Source: Piliocolobus tephrosceles (taxonomy: Eukaryota; Chordata; Mammalia; Primates; Cercopithecidae). Taken from it: a DNA stretch of 64,000 nucleotides. The stretch is from the NCBI RefSeq assembly GCF_002776525.5, contig NC_045436.1, positions 51,967,514 through 52,031,513 of the forward strand, written 5' to 3'. A model generated the notes under the pieces. The model had not been told where the DNA came from. It ran no database searches and saw nothing but the letters and a program-made list of their open reading frames with translations. The position numbers and the translations under genes were made by a program. Positions 35,460-47,876 of this stretch are shown in pieces. Numbering within the stretch: the stretch's first letter is position 1; every line of letters begins with the position of its first letter.

Positions 35460-37112
35460 TTGGGGCCCCAAGCCTGCGGGACCCAGCTCCCATTTCCCGA
35501 GAGGGGTGACAATACATTCCCACTTTTATCAGTTTTTGAACGGCATTCATTGGTGCAATGTCGACCCTTGCCACATCATTTACACATATCAGATGGTAAC
35601 CTTTTTTCTTTTAGAGCAGACGAGTCTAATTTTTTCCAGCATTCCTTTTTTAAAAAAATGACCAGGTTTCCCACATTGATAGCACACACCTTGTTTAGAA
35701 TTGCCTTTTAAAGCCTTAGAAAGTGCCCCAGCAAACAATTGAGCATTGTAAATAGCTCCTCCAACACCTGCACAAGCCCGAATGTATTCATCTAAATCAG
35801 CTCCACTAGCTTTTAGAGAACACAGCAATTTTTGGCACTCGGGATTAGCACTCTCAAAAGCCAGAGCATCCAAAAGAATTTTAGCAGCAGGGCCTGAACC
35901 TACAGTCTTTAATACAGCATCTTGAAGACAGGCTACAAAATCTGGATACGGCTCAGTGGCTCCTTGTAGGATCTTTACAAAAGATAAAGAAGTTTTGCCC
36001 ACTATTTCAACTTTAGTCCACGCTTTTATATACAAGGCTTTAATCTGAGTGAGAGCAACATCATCTAGGCCTGCCTGAGCATTAAGACTGGCGTATTGTC
36101 CTGAACCCATAAGCTGCTCTTCAGTAGGTCCTGGGGGATTTTGAGTAGCATTTTTTCTAGCTTGTACTCTTGCTTCCTCCCACCACCAACTTTTTAATTG
36201 AAGCCATTGTGAACAATCAAGGACAGCCTGTCCCAACATTTCCCAGTCAGTAGGAATCATCATATGTTCTGAAGAGAAGGAATCGAGAAGGCCAAGAACA
36301 AACGGTGACTGAGGTCCATAATTAGAGATTGCAGCTTTCATTTCTTTCAAAAATTTAAATTGTAGGGCTGTAAAAGTCATATTCTGGCCACCGTTTGGGA
36401 ACTGAGCATTGGGGCCAAAAGCAGCCCATGTTATTGGGAATAAATTTAATTCCTCGAAATCATCCTTTTCCTTCAATTCCTTCTTTTCTCCTACAGGAGG
36501 AAAAGGCACAGAGTAAACCTGACCTGACATAGGCAAAGAGGTTGGAGGTGGAAGCAAAGGGAAATCTTTTTAACAGGGAAGGCTTGTGGCGGAGAGATAG
36601 GAGAAGCAGGAGCAGTGGCACCTTGCAAATTTAACAACTGTTGTAACATCTCTAAAATACGCTGCAAATCAGAATTTCCTTCAGATGAAGGAGGCATTAG
36701 CTCTTCTTCCAATTCCTTGTCCTCAGCAACCAGGGTGTAAATATGTTCCTCTCTAGGATCATTCCTCTCTAAAGCTTCAGATGCCTCACCTCCTGTGGCA
36801 GTATCGCCACGCTCTGAGTCAGTTTCAGATAACTCTAATGCCTGAGTAATGGAACTACACAAAGTCCACAAAGTCAGAGGCATCATTTGCCCTTGCTGAT
36901 GAGCTCAATGCAGGACTTTAACCACTTGTAACCATTCCTTTCAATTTAATTGCACTTTGGTTTGATATTGAAACCAATAACAATGTTGTTCAACAAGGGC
37001 AAACAATCGCTTCAAAGTCTTATGTTCCTTAACTAACTTCTACTCCTATAGACATCAACAGTCCCTGGAGTAACTGCAAATATTCAGAGGCCAGAGAGAT
37101 GGAATTCCTCAT
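35460..37112 (-). pseudogene. ERV-K-like gag (broken)
   Basis: A gag remnant of matrix, linker, capsid and nucleocapsid. The probable start ATG is at 37112-37110, and early stops follow in the matrix part. The linker reads open at 36886-36491 and capsid at 36557-35589 (up to 322 codons). The capsid major homology region is visible (QGATEPYPDF...). The first CCHC knuckle begins CYQCGKPGH, but the fourth ligand is not cysteine in this copy. The second knuckle (about 35560-35585) contains an in-frame TGA at 35576-35578. A frameshift separates capsid from nucleocapsid near 35620. The residue after Met is Arg, so no myristoyl glycine is visible. Non-functional. Confidence 0.88.
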
Positions 37113-37229
37113 AATTTTCCCGTGGGTCCCCCTTCATATTTATTTACCTGCCCACGGTCTCCCCGCGCCTGCCCGGGGTGTTCCCCCTCCGGTTCCTTGC
37201 TCTCGTGGAGCCACAGACCCTGCTTGCTG

Positions 37230-37247
37230 GGCCAGATGTTGGGGTCC
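37230..37247 (-). other. decayed tRNA-Lys-type primer-binding site
   Basis: The minus-strand CGGACCCCAACATCTGGC lies directly next to the LTR end. It matches the lysine-type site known in betaretroviruses at 12 of 18 positions, with CCCAAC conserved. Confidence 0.6.
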
Positions 37248-37589
37248 GTGTGTTTCCTGAACAAAAGAATGAACACACAAGACAACACAAGACAAGACAA
37301 ACATGGCTGCCGCCCCGAATGACATGCTCTGCTTTATTTTATACAGTTGTTTGTGGAATGTTATCAAGTCACAAGATAGATTGTTGTTTTTCTGACCTTT
37401 CCCTGACTTTCTGGATTTTCAAGATCTTCTTTCAAGATTTTCTTATTTTCAAGAAAACAAGCCCCCAGGGTCTGCTGTTTGCAGCTGGCCCCTTTGTCCT
37501 CCCTGCAAACAGGGAAGGAACACCCTGCTTCATTTGCAAGAGCAGGACTTATCGGGAACGTCTCATTTGCGAGCACGTAGTCCTCTACA
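37248..37589 (-). repeat. ERV-K-like 5' LTR
   Basis: 342 bp on the minus strand, starting TGTAGAGGACTACG and ending GGAAACACA. It contains TATAAAATAAAG (TATA box overlapping AATAAA, about 37333-37341). Its outer end abuts an Alu directly. Confidence 0.8.
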
Positions 37590-37783
37590 ATTTTCTTGCC
37601 TGGGCCTCCCAAGTACCTAGGATTACAGGCGCCCACCACCACAGCTGGCTAATTTTTGTATTTTTAATAGAGACAGGGTTCACCATGGTTGCCAGGCTGA
37701 TCACAAACTCCTGATCTCAGATGGTCTGCTCGCCTTGGCCTCCCAAAGTGCTGGGATTACAGGCATGAGCCACTGTGCCTGGC
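37590..37783 (-). mobile_element. Alu SINE, cut by the ERV
   Basis: The antisense Alu begins abruptly at ATTTTCTTGCCTGGGCCTCC (mid right arm) directly at the LTR edge and runs to GCCACTGTGCCTGGCC. Its A-tail side and about 100 bp of right arm are missing here. The T-run at 34431-34445 on the far side of the ERV may be the missing tail. Confidence 0.85.
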
Positions 37784-37844
37784 CTATTAACATTAATATT
37801 GAGAACAAAGAAGCTACTAAGTTGTTCTGAAGAGGCAGAAGAAT

Positions 37845-38065
37845 GTTAGGGCTGAGCATAAGAACTCTGAAGTTAGTCTGTGCTTGAATTTCAGCCTAAT
37901 TGTTATATAATATAGAGCAAATTACTTATCCTCTATGTGCTTATGTTTCCTTAAAGGGAAATAATATTATTTGACACATGAAATTATGAGTACTACACAT
38001 ATAAAGTTCTTGGAATAATTTTTAGAATTTAGTAAATGCTCAATAATTAGCTATTAACTAGTTGG
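37845..38065 (+). mobile_element. MIR SINE
   Basis: AACTCTGAAGTTAGTCTGTG, TAGAGCAAATTACTTATCCT, TGTTTCCTTAAAGGGAAATA and AAATGCTCAATAATTAGCTA are in MIR order. Confidence 0.8.
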
Positions 38066-39197
38066 CATGTAATTTTGGAATTTATCTAAATGTGTACTAC
38101 TATACGGAAGAATAATCACAAAATCTAGAGAATTTACAACTGTCATTTTAGTTATTTTTTCAAGTTTTATTCTACTACAACAATGACCATTCACTGAAGA
38201 AAACTAGCAGATCAGAAGGAGGTACCAAGATGGCTGAAGGAACAGCTCCACTCTGCAGCTCCCAGTGTGAGTGACACAGAAGTCAGGTGATTTCTGCATT
38301 TCCATCTGAGGTACCAGGTTCATCTCATTGGGGCTTTTCAGACAGCGGGTGCAGCCCATGGAGCAGGGCGTGGCATCGTCTCACCCAGGAAGTGCAAGGG
38401 GTCGGGGAATTCCCTTTCCTAGCAAAGGGAAGCTGTCACAGACAGTGCCTGGAAAATCGGGTCACTCCCACACTAATACTGTGCTTTTCCAATGGCCTTA
38501 GCAAATGGCACGCCAGGAGGTTATAGCCTGTGCCTGACTCAGAGGGTCTCATGCCCATGGAGCCTCACTCACTGCTAGCACAGCAGTCTGAGATCAAACT
38601 GCAAGGCGGTAGTGAGGCTGGGGGCAGGACGACCACCATTGCTGAGGCTTGAGTAGGTAAACAAAGTGGCCGGGAAGCTTGAACTGGGTGGAGCCCACCA
38701 CAGCTCAAGGAGGCCTGCCTGCTGTCATAGAATCCACCTCTGGGGGCAGGGCATAGCTGAACAAAAGGCAGCAGAAACCTCTGCAGACTTAAACATCCCT
38801 GACTGACAGCTTTGAAGACAGTAGTGGTTCTTCCAGCACAGAGTTTGAGATCTAAGAACAGACAGACTGCCTCCTCAAGTGGGTCCTGGATCCAAGAGTA
38901 GCCTAACTGGGAGAAACCTCCCTGTAGGGGCCTACTGACACCTCATACAGTCGGGGGCCCCTGTGAGACAAAGCTTCCAGAGGAAGGATCAGGTAACAAC
39001 ATTTGCCATTCTGCAACATTTGCTGTTCTGCAGCCTCTGCTGGTGATACCCAGGCAAATAGGGTCTGGAATGGACCTCCAGCCAACTCCAACACACCTGC
39101 AACTGAGGGCCTTGACTGTTAGAAGGAAAACTAACAAACAGAAAGGACATTCACACCAAAATCCCATCTGTATGTCACCATCAGAGAAACCAGAGCA

Positions 39198-40203
39198 CAA
39201 AAGCTGAAAATTCTAAAAATCGGAGCACCTCTTCTCCTCCAAAGGAACACAGCTCCTCGCCAGCAATGAAACAAAGCTGGACAGAGAATGACTTTGACAA
39301 GTTGAGAGAAGAAGGCTTCAGATGATTGGTAATAACAAACTTCTCCAAGTTAAAGGAGGCTGTTTGAACCCATCGCAAAGAAGCTAATAACCTTGAAAAA
39401 AGATTAGATGAATGGCTAACTAGAATAAACAGTGTAGAGAAGTCCTTAAGTGAGCTAATGGAACCGAAAACCATGGCACGAGAACTATGTGACACATGCA
39501 CAAGATTCGGTAGCTGATTTGATCAAGTGGAAGAAAGGGTATCGGTGATTGAAGATCAAATGAATGAAATGAAACAAGAAGAGAAGTTTAGAGAAAAAAG
39601 AGTAAAAAGAAACAAACAAAGCCTCCAAGAAATATGGAACTATGTGAAAAGAGCAAATCTACGTCTGATTGGTGTACCTGAAAGTGACCAGGAGAATGGA
39701 ACCAAGTTGGAAAACACTCTGCAGGATATTATCCAGAAGAACTTCCCCAACCTAGTGAGGCAGGCCAACATTCAAATTCAGGAAACACAGAGAATGCAAC
39801 AAAGATACTCCTCGAGAAGAGCAACCCCAAGACACATCATTGTCAGATTCACCAAAGTTGAAATTAAGGAAAAAATGTTTAGGGCAGCCGTAGAGAAAGG
39901 TTGGGTTACTCACAAAGGGAAACTCAAAAGACTAACAGCAGATCTCTTGGCAGAAACTCTACAAGCCAGAGGAGAGTGGGGGCCAATATTCAACATTCTT
40001 AAAGAAAAGAATTTTCAACCCAGAATTTCATATCCAGCCAAACTAAGCTTCATAAGCTAAGGAGAAATAAAATTCTTTATAGACAAACAAATGCTGAGAG
40101 ATTTCGTCACCACCAGGCCTGCCTTACAAGAGCTCCTGAAGGAAGTACTAAACATGGAAAGGAACAACTGGTATCAGCTACTGAAAAAACATGCCAAATT
40201 GTA
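39198..40203 (+). pseudogene. L1 ORF1 pseudogene
   Basis: ORF1p is an RNA-binding trimeric chaperone. Here the start region lacks a usable ATG, and the coiled-coil part (39200-39520) is broken by stops. The RRM-like and C-terminal parts read open from 39527 to 40060 (NYVKRANLRLIGVPESD, RATPRHIIVRFTKVE). A TAA at 40058 then interrupts before the natural end at 40203. Confidence 0.88.
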
Positions 40204-40264
40204 AAGACCATTGCTAGGAAGACACTGCATCAACCAACAAGCAAAATAACCAGCTAACATCATA

Positions 40265-43200
40265 ATGACAGGTTCAAATTCACACATAACAATATTAACC
40301 TTAAATGTAAAAGGGCTAAATGCTCCAATTAAAAGACACAGACTGGCAAATTGGATAGAGTCAAGACTCATCAATGTGCTGTATTCAGGAGACCCATCTC
40401 ATGTGTAGAGATACACATAGACTCAAAATAAATGGATGGAGGAAGACCTACCAAACAGATGGAAAACAGAAAAAAGCAGAGATTGCAATCCTAGTCTCTG
40501 ATAAAATAGACTTTAAACCAACAAAGATCAAAAGAGACAACGAAGGCCATTACATAATGGTAAAGCAATCAATTCAACAAGAAGAGCTAACTATCCTAAA
40601 TATATATGCACCCAATACAGGAGCACCCAGATTCATAAAGCAAGACCTTAAAGACATACAAAGAGACTTAGATTCCCACACAATAATAATGGAAGACTTT
40701 AACACCTCACTGTCAACATTAGACAGATCAATGAGACAGAAAGTTAAAAAGGATATCCAGGAATTGAACTTAGCTCTGCACCAAGTGGACCTAATAGACA
40801 TCTACAGAACTCTCCACCCCAAATCAACAGAATATACATTCTTCTCAGCATCACATCACACTTATTCCAAAATTGACCACATAGTTGGAAGTAAAGCACT
40901 CCTCAGCAAATATAAAAGAACAGAAATTATTGCAAACTGTCTCTCACATCACAGTGCAATCAATCAAAAATTCAGGATTACGGAACTCACTCAAAACTGC
41001 TCAACTACATGGAAACTGAACAACCTGCTCCTGAATGACTACTGGGTAAATAAGAAAATGAAGGCAGAAATAAAGATGTTCTTTGAAACCAATCAGAACA
41101 AAGACACAACATATCAGAATCTCTGGGACATATTTAAAGCAGTATGTACAGGGAAATTTATAGCACTAAATGCCCACAAGAGAAAGCAGGAAAGATCTAA
41201 AATTGACACCCTAATATCACAATTAAAAGAACTAGAGAAGCAAGAGCAAACACATTCAAACGCTAGCAGAAGGCAAGAAATAACAAAGATCAGAGCAGAA
41301 CTGAAAGAGATAGAGACAGAAAAAGCCATTCAAAAAATAAATGAATCCAGTAGTTGGTTTTTTGAAAAGATCAACAAAATTGATAGACCTCTAGCAAGAC
41401 TAATAAAGAAGAAAAGAGAGAAGAATCAAATAGATGCAATAAAAATGATAAAGGGGGATATCACCACTGATCCCACAGAAACACAAACTACTATCAGAGA
41501 ATACTATAAACACCTCTATGCAAATAAACTAGAAAATCTAGAAGAAATGGATAAATTTCTAGACACATACACCCTTCCAAGACTAAACCAGGAAGAAGTT
41601 GAATCCCTGAATAGACCAATAACAGTCTCTGAAATTGAGGCAATAATTAAGAGTCTACCAACCAAAAAAAGTCCAGGACCAGACAGATTCACAGCCAAAT
41701 TCTACCAGAGGTACAAAGAGGAGCTAGTACCATTTCTTCTGAAATTATTCCAATCAATAGAAAAATAGGGAATCCTCCCTAATTCATTTTATGATGCCAA
41801 CATCATCCTGATACCAAAGCCTGGCAGAGACACAACAAAAAAAGAGAATTTTAGACCAATATCCCTGATGAACGTCGATGCAAAAATCCTCAATTAAATA
41901 CTGGCAAACTCAATCTAGCAGCACATTAAAAAGCTTATCCATCATGATCAAGTGGGGTTCATCCCTGGGATGCAAGGCTGGTTCAACATATGCAAATCAA
42001 TAAATGTAGTCCATCATATAAACAGAACCAAAAACAAAGACCACATGATTATCTCAATAGATGCAGAAAAGGCCTTCGATAAAATTCTACTGCCCTTCAT
42101 ACTAAAAATTCTCAATAAACTAGGTATTGATGGGATGTATCTCAAAATAATAAAAGCTATTTATGACAAACTTACCGCCAATATCGTACTGAATGGGCAA
42201 AAACTGGAAGCATTCCCTTTGAAAACTAGCACAAGAGCGGGATGCCCTCTCTCACCACTCCTATTCAACATAGTGTTGGAAGTTCTGGCCAGGGCAATCA
42301 GGCAAGAGAAAGAAATAAAGGGTATTCAATTAGGAAAAGGTGATGTCAAATTGTCCCTGTTTGCAGATGACATGAGTGTATATTTAGAAAACTCCATCGT
42401 CTCAGCCCAAAATCTCTTTAAGCTGATAAACAACTTCAGCAAAGTCTCAGGATATAAAATCAATGTGCAAAAATCACAAGCATTCCTATATACCAATAAC
42501 AGACAGACAGCCAAGTCATGAATGAACTCCCATTCATAATTGCTTCAAAGAGAACAAAATACCTAGAAATCCCACTTACAAGGGATGTGAAGGACCTCTT
42601 CAAGGAGAACTACAAACCACTGCTCAACAAAATAAAAGAGGACACAACGAAATGGAAGAACATTCCATATTCATGGATAGAAAGAATCAATATTGTGAAA
42701 ATGTCATACTGCTAAAGGTAATTTTCAGATTCAACGCCATCCCCATCAAGCTACCAATGACTTTCTTCACAGAATTGGAAAAAAATACTTTAAAGTTCAT
42801 ATGGAACCAAAACAGAGTCCACATTGCCATGACAATCCTAAGCCAAAGAACAAAGCTGGAGGCATCATGCTACCTGACTTCAAACTACACTACAAGGCTA
42901 CAGTAACCAAATCAGCATGGTACTGGTACCAACACACAGATATATACCAACGGAACAGAATAGAGCCCTCGGAAATCATACCACACATCTACAACCATCT
43001 GATCTTTGACAAATCTGACAAAACAAGAAATGAGGAAAGGATTCCCTATTTAATAAAATGTGCTGGGAAAACTGGCTAGCCATATGTAGAAAGATGAAAC
43101 TGGATCCCATCCTTACACCTTATACAAAAATTAATTCAAGATGGATTAAAGACTTAAATATTAGACCTAAAACCATAAAAACCCTAGAAGAAAACCTAGG

Positions 43201-44077
43201 CAATAACATTCAGGCCATAGGCATGGGCAAGGACTTCAGGACTAAAACACCAAAAGCAATGGCAACAAAAGTCAAAAGGGACAAATGGGATCTGATTAAA
43301 CTAAAGAGCTTCTGCACAGCAAAAGAAACTACCATCAGAGTGAACAGGCAACCTACAGAATGGGAGAACATTTTTACAATCTACCCATCTGATAAAGGGC
43401 TAATATCTACAAAGAACTTAAACAAATTTACGAGAAAAAAATCTAATAACCCCATCAAAAAATGGGCAAAGGATATGAACAGACACTTCTCAAAAGAAGA
43501 CATTTATGAAGCCAACAGACACATGAAAAAAAGCTCATCATCACTGGCTGTCAGAGAAATGCAAATCAAAACCACAATGAGATACCATCTCCCACCAGTT
43601 AGATTGGGGATCATTAAAAAGTCAGGAAACAATAGGTGCTGGAGAGGATGAGGAGAAATAGGAAAGCTTTGACACTGTTGGTGGGACCATAACCTAGTTC
43701 AACCATTGTGGAAGACAGTGTGGCAATTCCTCAAGGATCTAAAACTAGAAATACCATTTAACCCAGCCATCCCATTACTGGACATATACCCAAAGGATTA
43801 TAAATCATGCTTCTATAAAGACACATGGACACGTGTGTTTATTGTGGCACTATTCATAATAGCAAAGACTTGGAACCAACCCAAATGTCCATCAATAATA
43901 CACTGGATTCAGAAAATGTGGCACATATGCACCATGGAATACTATGCAGCCATACAAAAGGATGAGTTCATGTCCCTTGTAGGGACATGGATGAAGCTGG
44001 AAACCACTATTCTGAGCAAGCTTTCACAAGGACGGAAAACCAAACACTGCACATTCTCACTCATAGGTGGGAATTGA
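40265..44077 (+). pseudogene. L1 ORF2 pseudogene (endonuclease-RT)
   Basis: ORF2p provides the nicking endonuclease and reverse transcriptase for target-primed insertion. The ATG at 40265 is followed by a frameshift near 40374; the frame then stays open to 41768. Endonuclease landmarks: QETHL and EDFNT are kept, but the SDH signature near 40944-40952 reads SHH. TAG at 41766 and TAA near 41896 interrupt before the RT domain. RT motif FADD is at 42360-42371. Further frameshifts occur at 42521, 42716 and 43060, and a TGA at 43648 replaces the first cysteine pair of the terminal Cys motif. Not functional. Confidence 0.9.
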
Positions 44078-44339
44078 ACAATGAGAACACTTGGACACAG
44101 GGTGGGGAACATCACACACCGGGGCCTGTCATGGGGTGCGGGGAGGAGAGAAGGGGGAGGGATAGCATTAGGAGATATACCTAATGTAAATGACAAGTTA
44201 ACAGGTGCAGCACACCAACATGGCACATGTATACATATGTAACAAACCTGCACGTTGTGCACATGTATCTTATAACTTAAAGTATAATAAAAATAAAATA
44301 AAATTAAATTAAAAAGTAAAATGAAACCTAGCAGATCAT

Positions 44340-46950
44340 GACATAATAAGTCAAAAGTGCCATTCTATAAAAGGTCAAATTGACCATTTGAGTTTTTTTA
44401 GGTTTAATTTTTTTTCTCCAAATTTAGTCACCTTTTAAAGTAGAAAGCCTCACATAAACCAACACTTGGTAGTTGTTTATGTTCCTGGAACTTTTTGATG
44501 ATATTTTGGCTATCCCTGAATCTCGAGATGAGGGTGAAATGAAGGATATGCTTCTCCTCATCCTCTTCCTCGCCTTCCATCTTGGAACCAGATTACAGAG
44601 TTTGTATATCCTGTCCTTAAAGTCCTTCAAAAACAAAAATCCTTTGGTCAAATCTTGTGCGCCATGGTTTTTTAACATTCTAAACCTGCTATGGTTGCTG
44701 GAATAGTTTATCATAAAAAGAAAAGACAAGAAACAAAAAAGAAGAAAAATCCTGAGCTCACAAATAGGCTATTGTGGAGCTAGAGCTTAAAGAGGCTCTG
44801 CTATTAGGTGTATTTCATAATATGAAAAGACAGGCTGATTTTAGCCCCATTGCCTGGTGGGATCAATCCTGTCAGTGCCATTTATTTGCAATCCCTTGTG
44901 ATTTCTGTGTCCCACAACCCTTTTGCATGAAAATGAACCATAAAGGCAGTCAAAACACCTGCTTTCCCGACAAGACCGATTAATGCTTTGATTTATCCCT
45001 TTAAGTATAAGCTAGCCTGCTGCTACAAGGGCCTTGAGGTGGCATATAATTCATGAGACTTTGAAAGTCTTCTTTTCTGTTTCCCAGGGTTTCTTTTGGG
45101 TGTCTTTTGCATATGCTGGAGACCTCTATTAACTCTCGGAACACTCAGTAAAGCTGGAAGCCAGAGTTTTGAATCAATATTGATTCAGGTATCTTCAGTT
45201 ATTAAGTGACTGTAAATTATTGGCGTCATTTGAAAGGACTACAGAATATATAGATAGGCATTTCTCAGGACCTCATTTAACTCCAAGAATCCAGAAAAAG
45301 AAAATAGGTATCCTGTAGTTTACTTCAAATTTATTCTCTTTGTAGTCTTCTAAAGTTGACACTTGTCTTATTTTTTGTGTGTTATAAACAGGCAAGCTTG
45401 AGAGTGGTGTTCATATCATTGAAGCAGAACACAGTACTCTTTCTATTTCCGGACACAGGGGATTGACAATCTCCTTTAGTCTCTTTATCTCTTAGGAAAG
45501 GAAATGGATCTACAATGCCATTAAACTTGGGTAGAATACTCATATTATATTACAGGATATAATTGCAGATTATAATATATGTAATTGTAAGATTAGTTAA
45601 TCTTGAAAATTAAACCAATATGCCTGAGTTCAGAAGACATTACTTGGTAAGATGCCGCTTTCCATTGTTACACTTAAAAGAACAAATTTATTTTGTCTTT
45701 CCTAATTGAACTCTTTAAATACATTCCTTTTAATGAGACATGGAAAAATATTTTCTCCCATTTAATTCCAAAGGCTTTCAAGCCTTTTTTAGAAATTTGG
45801 TACTTGAGACTGTATCATTTCAGCTTAAATAAGTTTGAAGGAGTATTTCATGAATGCTCTATAAATTAGTGTTTTACTTGCTCTAAAGGATGAGCCTTCT
45901 GTATAATGATGGTGCAAAATGATACAGTCATTAGAAAGACAGTTGCAGTAGAAGGCTGTGAAAGGAAAAGGAAAGAGAATTCACTAAAAGGCAAGATAGC
46001 TTTAGAACGAGATGAATATTTGAAATCTTTACTAAAAAAATGAATATCTTGAATGACATACTTCTGAATACTGGTAATGCAAAGTGGTCAGCTTCAATAT
46101 AAAACTATTCGTTGATATTCTGCTGTGTTCCAGGAACATACAATAAAAAAAGAAAAAAACATTAAATTATTATAAAACTGAAGAGCAGGCCATTATTGCA
46201 AAACTGGGCAAGCTCCAAAGCTAATTGTCTTTCCATCATATCCCACAGCAGTGAATAGTTTAGGCATAGACATGGGGTTTCTACATGTCTATTACGTGCC
46301 TTTGGAGAAGGCAAGTAATTAAAGTTCAGAGATCGTTTTTATTTTTCAGCTTTTAGAAAGTTCTAGTGCTTATAGCTTCAAAACCTTCTGCAGCTGGTCC
46401 TATTCCTGCAAATGTGTGTTTCTGCTGAGAATTTGGCTCTCCTCCAAGGACATGCATAGATAAAACCAAAGGTCTGCATAAAGTCTTAGCTTTAAGTCAG
46501 TTCAAAGGCCTGAGGGGACATCCAATTTGTGCTGTATTTATGTTTAGTTAAAATGACCTGGTTTAAAGTACCCTGCAGCTTCCTAGCAGGATGAACTTTG
46601 CAAGGATTAACAAGTCAAAAAAATAAAAACAGAAAAGCTTTTCTTCCTTTTTCGGCTTTGTTTAATGAATTATCAGCAGACAAATAACAGAGGTCTGCTA
46701 TAAAATCATTTGTGGGGTTTCTTTTTATCTAAGTGAAGGAGAAACACTTGTAACTAAAAGTGAAGATTTGCTGAATTTATGAGTCTCTTTACATCTGAAA
46801 GCCTAAAGAAATTTTTTGATAGGAAAGAAACTGGAGTTACTCGAAGTCTGGTGGCGCTCATGTAATCAAAGTATTAGTATTAGCATATCAGTTGAGATGA
46901 AAAAACTAAATCAAGTTTCTATGAGAATAGGAGGTTGAATGCATATTTAT
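44340..46950. other. unassigned sequence
   Basis: No repeat family or known gene was recognised. A 50-codon frame on the minus strand (44580-44428) with good start context is described separately. The remainder shows nothing. Confidence 0.45.
44428..44580 (-). other. short orphan ORF, 50 codons
   Basis: The minus-strand ATG at 44580 has a strong start context (AAGATGG) and an in-frame TAA five codons upstream. It encodes a product starting MEGEEEDEEKHILHF, with an acidic head and a basic/aromatic tail, ending before TGA at 44428. I do not recognise it. It may be chance or a remnant of a processed pseudogene. Confidence 0.2.
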
Positions 46951-46954
46951 TATG

Positions 46955-47165
46955 AGCTTGAACTCAAATACCAGACTGTCGGGATGTGATTCCAGTTATT
47001 ACCCTACTATTTGTAAGACCTTAACCCAGTTATTAAACCATTCTAATCTTGAATGTTATATTCTGCACACAAGGATTCTAATAGGACCATTTTACTTAGA
47101 TAACTTTCATAGATGCAAAATTCCTCTTGCATACAAAACACTCAGCAAAGGTTACCTATTACTGT
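46955..47165 (+). mobile_element. MIR SINE
   Basis: CAGACTGTCGGGATGTGATT, CTACTATTTGTAAGACCTTA, CAGTTATTAAACCATTCTAA and ACACTCAGCAAAGGTTACCT are in MIR order. Confidence 0.65.
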
Positions 47166-47487
47166 TACAAATAAGAACTAATGCTTAGAGGACAGTAGAA
47201 GAGATGTTAACCCCATTCTTAAGGATGAAGGAGCTAAGACTCCAACTTTGGGAAAAACAATAGAGAAATTTAAAAAGATTTAGCTTACTCTAAACCTCTG
47301 CTCTTTCTAAGATCCCTTAATACCTCAGTTAAGACATAAATGAGGGTAGGCTTACTGCTTTTTCACGAACACGTTTCTATGGTCACGAATATGCTTCACA
47401 ATACCATTTGTCACCAACAGGCTGGTGAGCAAAACTTAATCATTCACTTATTTAAAATTAAATTAAATTAGGTATTCAGTATTATTG

Positions 47488-47876
47488 CTATAGTTTGAAT
47501 GTGTCCCCCAAAGCACACGTTTTGGAAGATTGATTCCCAATATGGCAGTGTTGGGAGGTGGGACTTAAATAGAAGTGTTTGAGTCATGGCGACACTCTCT
47601 TATGAGTGGATTAATGTAGTTATTGCAGGAGTGGATTCATTACCACAGGAGTTGGTTCCTTATCAAAGGGTGAGTTTAGCCCACTGTTGCTCTCTCTCGC
47701 CCTCTTTTTGCCCTCTCAATACAGACTGATGAACAAGAAGCCCCTTCCCAATGCCGGTCCCTCAGTCTTGGACGTCCAGCCTCCAGAATTGTGAGCCAAT
47801 CATTTTCTTCCATTTTAAGGTACCCAGACTCAGATATTCTTTTATAGCAGCACAAAAATGGTCCAAGACAACTATG
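47488..47876 (+). mobile_element. MaLR-type LTR (MST/MLT1-like)
   Basis: GCTATAGTTTGAATGTGTCC, GGCAGTGTTGGGAGGTGGGA, GTTCCTTATCAAAGGGTGAG, CCAGCCTCCAGAATTGTGAG and TTTTATAGCAGCACAAAAAT fit a MaLR LTR in sense orientation. Confidence 0.75.

Larger units (their letters stand above)
34446..37589 (-). mobile_element. truncated class II (ERV-K-like) provirus
   Basis: Read on the minus strand: LTR (37589-37248), primer-binding site, gag, a dUTPase-protease region, then the start of reverse transcriptase, where it stops at an A-tract (34431-34445 as T on +). The dUTPase in pro and the lysine-type primer site mark a betaretrovirus-like ERV. The rest of pol, env and the 3' LTR are absent. All frames are broken. 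Subgroup not assigned. Confidence 0.9.
38218..44322 (+). mobile_element. full-length primate L1, inactive
   Basis: It starts with an L1PA-type 5'UTR (GGTACCAAGATGGCTGAAGG), has ORF1 and ORF2 regions and a 3'UTR, and ends in an (AAAT)-rich tail. It is flanked by GAAAACTAGCAGATCA (38199-38214) and GAAACCTAGCAGATCA (44323-44338), a 16-bp duplication with one difference. At about 6.1 kb it is full length. Both ORFs carry several disabling changes, so it is a moderately old copy. Confidence 0.95.

Noticed and set aside
35589..36557. A domesticated gag-like host gene
   Set aside because: The capsid frame has no intact start or end, both zinc knuckles are broken, and it is linked to equally broken pro/pol pieces, so an ordinary ERV remnant is the simpler view.
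37178..37714. 178-codon + strand frame
   Set aside because: It runs antisense through the ERV LTR into an Alu; composition explains it.
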